This document shows, piece after piece, positions 42,449 through 50,342 of a stretch of 64,000 bases of DNA (within the stretch, counting starts at the first letter, position 1; each line of letters starts with the position of its first letter). The translations under genes and the position numbers were made by a program. Where the stretch lies: contig JBPOFU010000003.1 in NCBI GenBank assembly GCA_051252075.1, forward strand, positions 62,001-126,000, read 5' to 3'. This DNA is from Oceanococcus sp051252075. Lineage in GTDB: Bacteria > Pseudomonadota > Gammaproteobacteria > Nevskiales > Oceanococcaceae. Under the pieces are notes generated by a model that did no database searches, had not been told where the DNA came from, and worked only from the letters and a program-made list of their open reading frames with translations.

Positions 42449-43210
42449 ATGGGACGAATGAATGAGTCTGGTATTTCGTACCAGACCATGCGGATGATTG
42501 GGCAGTTGAGCTCCCTGCTACAGGGGTACGGTTTCAGTGGTCATTGTTTGATCATCGATGAACCGCGCAGCTTGGGCGTAGCCAAAAATCTGATTCACTT
42601 TTCCGACCAAGCGTGGTTCGCTCACTATTTCAAACACGGCCTAGTGCATGCCGACCCGGTGCTGCTAGCCGCTAGGCAAGGCGTTAATGATTTTTTGTGG
42701 CGTAGTGATGCAAACGTTTTGGGCGCTATCGAACCCGATGCACCCTTTCTGGCGCATGCGCGCAGGTTTGGATATGCCAATGGGCTGACTGTTAGCCTGC
42801 ACGTTGGTCGCTTTGGCATGAGCGTGTTAACCGGGATGGTTGCCGCCGAAGACACTGCCGCGATCCATCTTGACAGCAGAAAGCGGGCTGTTTTGCGCTC
42901 GCGATTGCAGCGCCTCACGGACAGAGTATTGGCTGACTGGGGCGCCGATCAGAAGCCTAAAATCCAACTGAACCCGCGAGAATGTGAGGTATTGTCTTTG
43001 TCTGCACAGGGCAGGACCACAACGCAGATCAGTTCAACACTCGCACTCTGCGATGCGACCGTTCGTTATCACGTGAAAAGCGCTTGCGATAAGTTGCAGG
43101 CGAGAAACAGAACCGAGGCAGTGGTAACGGCCTTGGCCCTGGGGCTAATTGGTATGAGTTTGTCGGTCGCGTCCAAATCTAATGCAAGCTCGGTAGACAG
43201 TTTTGCATAG
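42449..43210 (+). CDS. LuxR-type regulator with AHL-binding domain (LuxR solo)
   Basis: The protein of 253 residues has an N-terminal autoinducer-binding domain and a C-terminal LuxR HTH. With the ATG at 42449 all nine residues conserved in TraR-type receptors are present at near identical positions: Trp56, Tyr60, Asp69, Pro70, Trp84 and Gly112 in the ligand domain, and Glu178, Leu182 and Gly188 in the HTH domain. It therefore very likely binds an acyl-homoserine lactone. The frame is open further to 42344, but that extension has no counterpart in the family. No luxI-type synthase gene is present. The divergent neighbour is an acylase that could destroy the same signal. Its HTH contains TQISSTLALCDATVRYHV. 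Confidence 0.92.
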   Translation: MGRMNESGISYQTMRMIGQLSSLLQGYGFSGHCLIIDEPRSLGVAKNLIHFSDQAWFAHYFKHGLVHADPVLLAARQGVNDFLWRSDANVLGAIEPDAPFLAHARRFGYANGLTVSLHVGRFGMSVLTGMVAAEDTAAIHLDSRKRAVLRSRLQRLTDRVLADWGADQKPKIQLNPRECEVLSLSAQGRTTTQISSTLALCDATVRYHVKSACDKLQARNRTEAVVTALALGLIGMSLSVASKSNASSVDSFA

Positions 43211-43220
43211 CGGGTTTAAC

Positions 43221-43240
43221 TGCTGCTGTAGCAGCAATTT
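43221..43240 (+). terminator. weak hairpin after luxR
   Basis: TGCTGC-TGTA-GCAGCA followed by ATTTAT lies ten bases after the luxR stop. A six-bp stem with a short T run is only weak evidence for termination. A further inverted pair ATCCGC/GCGGAT lies just beyond it. Confidence 0.3.
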
Positions 43241-43278
43241 ATCCGCTTGCTGCGAGTCGGCATAGTGCGGATATTGAG

Positions 43279-43479
43279 TTATTCGGTCTTGTTGTCGTCG
43301 CTGGAGGTGTCTCTGCGCAACAGATCTAGGCGACGTTGTTCTAAGGCTTTTTGCTCTTCTTCACGTTGGCGTTCGTGCTTGGTTCGCCCGTAGCGGATAC
43401 GGTTTTCTGCCGCTACGCGTTCGGCCTCTTCACGGGCTTTACGCTTGCGAAATTTCCCCAGCTTGATGACCTTGCTCAT
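43279..43479 (-). CDS. DUF4169 family small basic protein
   Basis: A 66-residue, very charged protein: KLGKFRKRKAREEAERVAAENRIRYGRTKHERQREEEQKAL-type sequence, of which the RYGRTKHERQ block is the hallmark of the DUF4169 family. It is probably one long helix or disordered. The function is unknown. It is the last gene of a seven-gene minus-strand run, 17 bases after xthA. Confidence 0.82.
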   Translation of the reverse strand: MSKVIKLGKFRKRKAREEAERVAAENRIRYGRTKHERQREEEQKALEQRRLDLLRRDTSSDDNKTE

Positions 43480-43496
43480 GCCGCCTCCAGCCGCTA

Positions 43497-44276
43497 TTAA
43501 TCAGCCAGCGTTAATACCACCGGCGCATGATCCGAGGGCCGCTCTAAACGACGCGGTGCCAAATCCACCCGGCAGTCCATGCAGCGTTCATCCAGCTCTG
43601 GTGTGATCAAACAATGATCGATGCGTAAGCCCAAGTTGCGGCGAAATCCAGCCATGCGGTAATCCCACCAGGTAAAGCGTTCTTTGTTGTCCTCGGCGCT
43701 ATCATCGCCGTGATCAAAGCGTGGCCAAGGATCGATTAGACCCAAGTCCAGCAGCTTGTTGAGTTCGCCGCGTTCTGCATCAGAGCAGAGGATGCCACCT
43801 TCCCATTTTTCCGCATCCCAGGTGTCCTGCAGGCGTGGCGCAATATTGAAATCGCCCATCAGCACCAATTGCTTGTGCTGCTTCAGCTCGGCGGCGACTT
43901 TGGCGTGCAGCTCGGCCAGCCAAGACATTTTGTAGTCGAATTTTTCTGAACCCAAAGCTTGGCCATTGACTACGTAGGCACAAATAATGCGCACATCATT
44001 GACCGTGCCGGTGATCACCCGCGCCTGCCCATCGGAGAGTCCGTGCCAGACATCCTGTGGTGCTTGTTTGGCGATTAAGGCGACACCGTTGTAGGTTTTT
44101 TGGCCGTGAAAAACCACCTCATAGCCGGCTTCCCGAATGGCCTCAGCGGGAAAGTTTTCGTCGGTGAGCTTGGTTTCCTGCAGCCCCAAAGCATCTGGTT
44201 TTTCTTCGTCCAACCACTGCAACACATGCGGCAAACGGACTTTGAGAGAGTTCACGTTCCAAGTTGCGATTTTCAT
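43497..44276 (-). CDS. xthA: exodeoxyribonuclease III
   Basis: Exonuclease III is the AP endonuclease and 3'-5' exonuclease of base-excision repair. The start MKIATWNVNSLKVRL is the family signature, with Asn7; LQETKLTDENFP contains the metal-binding Glu34; VLMGDFNIAP carries the Asp/Asn pair and RPSDHAPVVL at the end the catalytic His. A longer frame upstream is spurious, because ATG at 44276 overlaps the prlC stop in an ATGA arrangement. The length of 259 residues is normal. Confidence 0.96.
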   Translation of the reverse strand: MKIATWNVNSLKVRLPHVLQWLDEEKPDALGLQETKLTDENFPAEAIREAGYEVVFHGQKTYNGVALIAKQAPQDVWHGLSDGQARVITGTVNDVRIICAYVVNGQALGSEKFDYKMSWLAELHAKVAAELKQHKQLVLMGDFNIAPRLQDTWDAEKWEGGILCSDAERGELNKLLDLGLIDPWPRFDHGDDSAEDNKERFTWWDYRMAGFRRNLGLRIDHCLITPELDERCMDCRVDLAPRRLERPSDHAPVVLTLAD

Positions 44277-46297
44277 GCGACATCCTCCAATAGGCCGTCT
44301 TGTCTTAGTAGGGCATACACTTGTGGCGCTCGGCCACGGAAACGCTTGAACAGCTCCATAGCATCCTCGCTGCCACCAGGTTCCAAAATGCATTCACGAA
44401 AGCGTTGACCAGTTGCTGGGTCGAAGATCCCCGCCTCTTGGAAGGCTTCAAAAGCATCAGCAGCCAGCACTTCAGCCCACTTATAACTGTAATAGCCGGC
44501 GGCATAACCGCCTGCAAAGATATGCGAAAAGCTATTGGCAAAGCGGTTCCAACTGGGTGGTGTTAGCACTGCGACTTCGTTGCGTACCTGATCCAGAGTG
44601 GCCTGTACATCGACGTTGCCCGCCGCTTTGTGTAGGCGCAAATCAAACAAGGCTAATTCCACTTGTCGTACTGCACCTAGGCCAGCGTGGAAGCGACGCG
44701 AAGCACGAATTTGTTGAATCCAGTCTGTGGGTATCGGTTCGCCGCTTTCATAGTGGCGAGCGAAGGTCTGCAAGGATTCTTCCTCCCAGCACCAGTTCTC
44801 CATAAATTGGCTAGGCAGCTCCACCGCATCCCAAGGCACACCATTAATGCCGGAGACGCTGAGCTGGCTCACCTGCGTCAACATGTGTTGTAAGCCATGA
44901 CCAAATTCATGGAACAGAGTCACCGCGTCATCGTGAGTCAGTAGGGCGGGCTTATCCCCATTGGGTGGCGCGGAGTTGCAGGTCAGCGTGGCGATGGGCA
45001 GTTGCATGCCATGCGCGTCGTGCATGCGGCCGGCCATGTCATTCATCCAGGCACCGCCGCGTTTTTGTTCACGTGCGTAGGGGTCGAGGTAAAACCAGGC
45101 AATGACGTCATTGCGGGTGTTACGCACCTCAAAACTGCGGACGTGCTCATGCCATACCGGCAAGTTTTGTTCTTTTAGGGTGACCCCAAAAAGCGTTTTT
45201 GCAGCATGGAAAAGGCCTTCAAGAACTTGTGGCAAGGCAAAATAAGGTTTGAGTTGCTCGTCTTCTAGTCCAAATATTTGTTGTTTTAGCTTCTCCGAGT
45301 AGTACGCCACATCCCAGGGCTTCAACACAGAGGGGCCGTTGAGTGTGCTGGCAAAGTCTTGTAGCTCGCGCAATTCTTTTTCGGCGGCCGGCCGTGCTTT
45401 GGCTGCCATGTCTAGCAGGAACTGCTCGACTTGCTCTGGCGACTCGGCCATTTTGCTGGCCAGCGAAACCTGTGCGTAATTGTCATAGCCCAGTAATTGG
45501 GCCTGCTCCGTGCGCAAGCTGAGAATTTCTTCCATTAACGGCGCGTTGTCGCGGGTGTTGTCTGGCGCTAGCTCAGAAGCACGGGTGGTGTAAGCACGGT
45601 AGGTTAGTTCACGCCACTGGCGGTCATCAGCATAGGTCATCACCGCATCAAAACTAGGAAAGTCCAAGCCGAACAACCAACCCTTTTTCTCCTTGGCTAG
45701 TGCCTTGGCCTGTGCTTGTTGGCGAGCTGAGTTTGGAATGCCGGCGAGTGCATTCTCGTCCTCAATCAGATGGGCCCAAGCATCGGTTTCGTCGAGCAGG
45801 TTGCGTTCAAACACATTGGTTAAATCGGCCAAGCGAAGTTGAATTTCTTGAAAGCGTTGCTTGGCTGCGGTTTCCAAGGAGACGCCCGATAATTTGAAAT
45901 CGCGCAGTGCGTGATGGATCACTTGACGTTGTTCGGTGTCCAGATCTGGATGTTCACTGAGTGCTTGATATGCCCGATACAAAGCATGGTTTTGCCCAAT
46001 TTCACTACTGTATTGGGTCAGCTTGGGCAGGCATGCTTCATAAGCATCCCGCCATGCTTGGGTGTTATGTACCGAATGCAGATGAGCGCCGGGCTGAAAA
46101 GCTTTGTGCAAACGGTTATCGGCCTGTTCCAGCAAAGCCGCCGTGTTGTTCCAATCGTTTGTTGTCTGGCTTTCGATCTGTTGGATGACGACGCGATTTT
46201 GCTCGATGATGGCATCGACTGCGGGCTCCAAATGTTCTGGCTGGATTTTATCCCACGGGGGGGTTGGGCCATTCCAGTTTACTAGGGGATTTGTCAC
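44273..46297 (-). CDS. prlC: oligopeptidase A (M3 family)
   Basis: Oligopeptidase A is a cytoplasmic zinc peptidase that degrades signal peptides and other short peptides. The zinc motif HEFGH is present in TLFHEFGHGLQHMLT, with the third ligand Glu further on. The GTG at 46297 is taken as the start because it gives the family N-terminus (TNPLVNWNGP) and the normal length of 674 residues; the frame is open 11 codons further. It overlaps xthA by four bases and begins 19 bases after the GIDE-like gene. Confidence 0.95.
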   Translation of the reverse strand: MTNPLVNWNGPTPPWDKIQPEHLEPAVDAIIEQNRVVIQQIESQTTNDWNNTAALLEQADNRLHKAFQPGAHLHSVHNTQAWRDAYEACLPKLTQYSSEIGQNHALYRAYQALSEHPDLDTEQRQVIHHALRDFKLSGVSLETAAKQRFQEIQLRLADLTNVFERNLLDETDAWAHLIEDENALAGIPNSARQQAQAKALAKEKKGWLFGLDFPSFDAVMTYADDRQWRELTYRAYTTRASELAPDNTRDNAPLMEEILSLRTEQAQLLGYDNYAQVSLASKMAESPEQVEQFLLDMAAKARPAAEKELRELQDFASTLNGPSVLKPWDVAYYSEKLKQQIFGLEDEQLKPYFALPQVLEGLFHAAKTLFGVTLKEQNLPVWHEHVRSFEVRNTRNDVIAWFYLDPYAREQKRGGAWMNDMAGRMHDAHGMQLPIATLTCNSAPPNGDKPALLTHDDAVTLFHEFGHGLQHMLTQVSQLSVSGINGVPWDAVELPSQFMENWCWEEESLQTFARHYESGEPIPTDWIQQIRASRRFHAGLGAVRQVELALFDLRLHKAAGNVDVQATLDQVRNEVAVLTPPSWNRFANSFSHIFAGGYAAGYYSYKWAEVLAADAFEAFQEAGIFDPATGQRFRECILEPGGSEDAMELFKRFRGRAPQVYALLRQDGLLEDVA

Positions 46298-46316
46298 GGT
46301 AATAATCTCTTGGGCA

Positions 46317-47258
46317 CTACACAAGGCCACGAACAGTGCCCAGCCAAACGCTGAGGCTGCCGCAAAGTAGGAACAGCGCGAGCGCGAATATGGCGTTTCG
46401 GCGTGATTGGCTAATCAGCTTGTCCTGCGGCACTGTAGACAACAGAAAACGCTGCCGGCGTGGTGGACGGCAGAGTACATGAATATCAGGCTCAACGGCG
46501 CGCTGTAATTGTGTTTCACGCACTTTTTGCATGGCTGCGACGCGTACATTTTCCCATTCTTGCAAGTCAATTTTGCCGTCATTATTTTCGTCAAATTGGC
46601 GCAGCAATTGTTGTTGATCGGCTTTCCACTCGCTTAGCAGATCGCGCACTTCGTCGGCATCGTTAAAGCTATGGGCAATGCCGCCTTCGGTACGAAACCA
46701 GCCTAGAGCATACAGCGCGCTCGCCGGGCGGATAGTGGCTTCGTGGTAGCGATAATTTCCGAAACGAATCAACGGGCTGCTGCTAGGTGTGTGACGAGGC
46801 CGACGCGAATTACCTGACCAGTTGAGTTTTCGGTTCGGGATGACTTGGGCGCCTTCGGGGTCGACCACGCAACGCCCGGTGTCGTCACTCAATTCAAATA
46901 AATCGTCGCTGACAGCTGATTCTATGGTCGTCCAATTGCTGTGCCGCTTGCCTTTGTTATAGCTGGTACGTTTCTCTTCGATAGAGTATTTCCACCACGT
47001 GCATATTTGGCCGCTTAAGGGAGACACCACCGGTTCGCCTGGCAATAGATTGGCGATACCTTCTAGCTCAACATGGCCTTGTGCCGCGGAACGAATTTTA
47101 GAGGTGGGCGTATCCTGGATTAGACGCGCGCGTTTGAGCATGGAAAAGACGGCGAAAAAGCAGCCTACACTGACGGCAAGGCTGATTGCCAACAGCATCC
47201 CAAATTCAACTTGATCCAATTGCCGCACCACAGCGGCGGCCTGGCTTAAAGCCTGCAT
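46317..47258 (-). CDS. GIDE-like membrane protein with an EF-hand loop
   Basis: The protein of 313 residues has an N-terminal membrane helix (about 20-40) and a C-terminal one (about 288-308), with a cytosolic or periplasmic region between. The middle part (PGEPVVSPLSGQICTWWKY) resembles the GIDE domain, known from the MUL1-type ubiquitin ligases and common in bacteria next to LemA. The ring finger is absent. At about 222-233 the sequence DENNDGKIDLQE fits a calcium-binding EF-hand loop. It follows lemA by 40 bases. A structural or stress-related membrane role is possible but not shown. Confidence 0.8.
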   Translation of the reverse strand: MQALSQAAAVVRQLDQVEFGMLLAISLAVSVGCFFAVFSMLKRARLIQDTPTSKIRSAAQGHVELEGIANLLPGEPVVSPLSGQICTWWKYSIEEKRTSYNKGKRHSNWTTIESAVSDDLFELSDDTGRCVVDPEGAQVIPNRKLNWSGNSRRPRHTPSSSPLIRFGNYRYHEATIRPASALYALGWFRTEGGIAHSFNDADEVRDLLSEWKADQQQLLRQFDENNDGKIDLQEWENVRVAAMQKVRETQLQRAVEPDIHVLCRPPRRQRFLLSTVPQDKLISQSRRNAIFALALFLLCGSLSVWLGTVRGLV

Positions 47259-47298
47259 AGCTGCGGCTTAGCGATGCTCATAATCAATGGCCGCGTTG

Positions 47299-47889
47299 TT
47301 ATGAGAACAGCGAGCGAATATTCACGTCAGAGGTCTCGTCGTCAGAAAATTCGAGTAGATCGGCTTCTTTAAAGCCCAGCATGCGCGCGATGACCACGTC
47401 AGGAAACTGCTCGATGCGGACATTGTTGGCATTGACGCTGTCATTGTAGAACTCGCGCCTATCGGCGATGGAATTTTCCAATCCAGTAATGCGGCTTTGC
47501 AGCTGCTGAAATGACTGGTCTGCTTTGAGCTCGGGATAGGCTTCAGCGACCGCAAATAGATTGCCAAGGCCCATACGCATTGAGGTTTCGGCTTTACCGA
47601 CGCCAGCGACATCGCCGGATTGCCGTGCGCTGTGCGCGGCGGAGCGCGCCGACATCACCTTTTCTAGGGTTTCCTGCTCGAAATCTTTGTATTGCCTGCA
47701 GGTTTCGACCAGCTTGGGCAGTTCGTCGTGGCGCTGCTTCAGCAACACATCAATGTTGCTCCACGCCTTGCTCACTGCATGTTTGAGGCTAACCAAATGG
47801 TTGTAGATAACAATCGCGTACAGGATTGCTGCGCCTATCAGACCCCAAAATACAAAGGTGGAAATGTTGCTGGCACCTTCAGCATCCAT
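47299..47889 (-). CDS. LemA family protein
   Basis: The protein of 196 residues has one N-terminal membrane helix (about 9-27, with the N-terminus outside) and an all-helical domain: NHLVSLKHAVSKAWSNIDVLLKQRHDELPKLVETC is the family core (quoted here only as positions 26-60), followed by YPELKADQSFQQLQSRI and FNDSVNANNVRIEQFP-like sequence. LemA proteins are widespread and of unknown biochemical function. Pairing with a GIDE-like protein is seen in many bacteria. Confidence 0.9.
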   Translation of the reverse strand: MDAEGASNISTFVFWGLIGAAILYAIVIYNHLVSLKHAVSKAWSNIDVLLKQRHDELPKLVETCRQYKDFEQETLEKVMSARSAAHSARQSGDVAGVGKAETSMRMGLGNLFAVAEAYPELKADQSFQQLQSRITGLENSIADRREFYNDSVNANNVRIEQFPDVVIARMLGFKEADLLEFSDDETSDVNIRSLFS

Positions 47890-47922
47890 GACTCTTTTCC
47901 CTACACAATGAAGTCCAGAAGT

Positions 47923-48405
47923 TTAGCACTGTGGCTCAGGGCTGGGCGCGTCCTGTTGCGTAATGAGGCCGCGGCTTCGTAGCCATTCTTGTGCCTCTGT
48001 TGCATCTTCTAAGAACCAGCGTTGAGCGCTGCCTAAGCGAAAGCTATAGCCCCAAGCGTCCATATCTGCACAACAACGTTGTAGCCCAAAACCGGTAATT
48101 TGTTCGGCCAAGAGCAGTTGCAGATAGCACACTGCATTTTCTTCGCTGTCATCGCCACCGGCGTCCGTATTCAGAACTTTTCGCCGCTCTGCACCCATGC
48201 AAATGGCGTGGCAGGCCTCATGCAGCAGCGAGTGTAAAGGCGTGTCGTCGCGGATATACACCGTGCCGTTAATGAGTCCCGCCTCGTCATCGCCCCAGTA
48301 ACTACCAGGGATGGGCTGACCATCGAGGACCTGTTCTAGGTTCAATTGATAGCGTGTCACAAGGGCTAGCACTTCGCTTTGTGCACACTCCGACCAGCGC
48401 AACAC
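47923..48405 (-). CDS. putative metalloprotein with HEACH motif
   Basis: I do not recognise a named family. The motif LLHEACHAIC matches the HExxH zinc-peptidase signature, and a downstream Glu in DSEENAVCYLQ may be the third ligand. No signal peptide is present. The GTG at 48405 is chosen because it overlaps the preceding stop codon as TAGTG and is coupled to the GFA gene; the frame is open 14 codons further into that gene. The product then has 160 residues. Six Cys residues in a small cytosolic protein are notable. Proteolytic activity is a hypothesis. Confidence 0.65.
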   Translation of the reverse strand: MLRWSECAQSEVLALVTRYQLNLEQVLDGQPIPGSYWGDDEAGLINGTVYIRDDTPLHSLLHEACHAICMGAERRKVLNTDAGGDDSEENAVCYLQLLLAEQITGFGLQRCCADMDAWGYSFRLGSAQRWFLEDATEAQEWLRSRGLITQQDAPSPEPQC

Positions 48406-48788
48406 TATTGGCTCAAGTGCCGCAGTGTTGCGGCGTTGTCTTCCCAATTCTGCCCATCAAAATCCTCGATCTGAATGTTCAGAGCTTGGTAATTGTCCAC
48501 GCAGTGCAGGTTCAAGCTGTAGCCATCCGGGTTGGAGCGCGGAACATAAAACGCTTTTATGCCACAGCGGCTGCAAAACAGATGGCGGGCGATGCCGGTA
48601 TTAAAGCGGTATTCGCAAATGAATTCTTCGCCGCTAATCAATTCAAAGTCGGCTGCAGGTACGATCAAATGTACGAAGCCACAAGTTGCGCACATAGAAC
48701 AATTGCAGCGCAGAGCCACACTGTTGTCGGGTAGTTGGGCGCGGTAGCGTACGGCTTGGCAGTGGCAACCACCGGTTATCTCGGTCAT
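48405..48788 (-). CDS. GFA family (glutathione-dependent formaldehyde-activating-like) protein
   Basis: The protein of 127 residues shows the GFA/CENP-V fold signature: GGCHCQAVRY, CNCSMC and HLFCSRCGI supply the seven Cys that bind two zinc ions. The ATG at 48788 gives the usual short N-terminus; a longer frame upstream overlaps the dapF leader. The substrate of most members is unknown; the name derives from one glutathione-formaldehyde adduct enzyme. It is the first gene of the seven-gene minus-strand run and is divergent from dapF, only 28 bases away. Confidence 0.9.
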   Translation of the reverse strand: MTEITGGCHCQAVRYRAQLPDNSVALRCNCSMCATCGFVHLIVPAADFELISGEEFICEYRFNTGIARHLFCSRCGIKAFYVPRSNPDGYSLNLHCVDNYQALNIQIEDFDGQNWEDNAATLRHLSQ

Positions 48789-48816
48789 GGGTAACAAACA
48801 TGCGAAAATACCGCCC

Positions 48817-49644
48817 ATGTTACTGAAATTTACAAAAATGCAGGCCTTGGGCAACGATTTTGTTGTGCTGGATGGCGTGCGACAGTCGTTGCAATTGGAT
48901 GCACAGCTGTGTCGACGTTTGGGCGACCGGCGTTTGGGTGTGGGTTGCGATCAAATTTTGGTGGTCGACCCTTCGCCAGCAGACGGCGTCGATTTTGGTT
49001 ATCGCATTTACAACTGTGATGGCAGTGAGGTTGGTCAGTGCGGTAATGGGGCGCGTGCTTTGGCGCGGTTTGTGCAGCGAGCAGGCTTATCGCAAGCGCA
49101 ACAACTCACCGTCGCCACTTCCTCGACGCGCATGAACTTGAGCGTATTGGATGACGACTGGGTGCGCGTTGAATTGGCGCATCCTGAATTTGCACCTGCG
49201 ACGATTCCGTTGCTGCGCGAACAGCCTGCAGAGCGCTATGCATTGTCGTCCCCTTGGGGTGATATCAGTGGTGGTGCCGTTAGCGTTGGAAATCCGCATT
49301 TCGTGATTGAAGTGGATGATGTTGATGCCGCCCCAGTGCAGCAGTGGGGCGCGCATTTCACAACTCATCCTGATTTCCCTGAAGGCGTGAATGTAGGCTT
49401 TGTTCAGCGCGTTAGCGCCACGCAACTCCGCTTGCGCGTGTTTGAAAGAGGCGTGGGGGAAACCCCAGCCTGTGGTAGCGGCGCCTGCGCCGCTGCAGTG
49501 ATTATGCGTCTGTGGGGGCGAGCTGAGAGCTTGGTCAATGTTGATTTACCCGGCGGGCAATTGCGTATTAGCTGGGACGAGGGCCAGAATGTGCTGATGG
49601 AAGGCCCCGCACAGTGGGTTTTCGAAGGGGAGATAGAACTATGA
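48817..49644 (+). CDS. dapF: diaminopimelate epimerase
   Basis: DapF converts LL- to meso-diaminopimelate for lysine and peptidoglycan synthesis. The protein of 275 residues begins MLLKFTKMQALGNDFVV, the family N-terminus. The two catalytic Cys lie in CDGSEVGQCGNGARALA and in ETPACGSGACAAAV. The ATG at 48817 is preferred to an upstream start inside the divergent leader. Its stop overlaps the DUF484 start as ATGA. The order dapF-DUF484-xerC is conserved in Gammaproteobacteria. Confidence 0.97.
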   Translation: MLLKFTKMQALGNDFVVLDGVRQSLQLDAQLCRRLGDRRLGVGCDQILVVDPSPADGVDFGYRIYNCDGSEVGQCGNGARALARFVQRAGLSQAQQLTVATSSTRMNLSVLDDDWVRVELAHPEFAPATIPLLREQPAERYALSSPWGDISGGAVSVGNPHFVIEVDDVDAAPVQQWGAHFTTHPDFPEGVNVGFVQRVSATQLRLRVFERGVGETPACGSGACAAAVIMRLWGRAESLVNVDLPGGQLRISWDEGQNVLMEGPAQWVFEGEIEL

Positions 49645-50342
49645 CGCGACCCAGTGTTTTACCGGTGCCGCCGTCCGAAGAAGAAGAACAAACCATGCTG
49701 GATTTCCTAGCGCGTTCGCCGGACTTTTTTGTCCGCCATGCGGAGGTGCTAGAAGATATGCCTATTCGTCACGGCAGTGGCGGTGCGGTGTCCTTGATAG
49801 AACGGCAAGTGCGTGTGCTTCGTGACAACAATGAGCGCTTGAATTCGCGGTTGGAGCAATTGCTCGATACTGCTAGACATAACGAAGAGCGAGTCAAAGG
49901 CATTAACGCCTTGGCGCAAAATCTGATTCGCTCCGACAGTGTTGGCAGTGTCATTAGCGGTTTGATTAGCGCCTTGCACAGCGAGTTCTCGGTGGAAGCG
50001 GTCAAAATGGCTTTGTTTAGCCCGCCTGAGCATTGCGATGAGCTGGGTGTGATGGAACTCAATGCCGAGGAATTGCCGCAAATGCTCAAGGATTTTTTCC
50101 GTATGGGGCAAATAGTCTGCTGCGGAATGGAAGACGAGCTATCCCATTACCTGTTCGCTGATCATCCAGAGTTGAAATCGGTAGCGCTGGTTCCCCTGGA
50201 TCGCACAGATTGCTTGGGCTTACTGGCGTTAGGCAGCACAGAACCTGATCGCTTCACGCCCGATATGGGTAAATTGTTCCTGGAAATGACAGCCAACTTG
50301 GCCACGGTGGCACTGCGATATCACGGTGCAAAACCGGCTTAA
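49641..50342 (+). CDS. DUF484 family protein
   Basis: The protein of 233 residues has an N-terminal part with the family pattern FLARSPDFFVRHAEVL, a coiled-coil region LIERQVRVLRDNNERLNSRLEQLL and a GAF-like C-terminal domain (about 95-230). The function is unknown; the gene is nearly always next to xerC and dapF. The start overlaps the dapF stop by four bases, and the end overlaps xerC by 17 bases, so the three are translated together. Confidence 0.92.
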   Translation: MTRPSVLPVPPSEEEEQTMLDFLARSPDFFVRHAEVLEDMPIRHGSGGAVSLIERQVRVLRDNNERLNSRLEQLLDTARHNEERVKGINALAQNLIRSDSVGSVISGLISALHSEFSVEAVKMALFSPPEHCDELGVMELNAEELPQMLKDFFRMGQIVCCGMEDELSHYLFADHPELKSVALVPLDRTDCLGLLALGSTEPDRFTPDMGKLFLEMTANLATVALRYHGAKPA

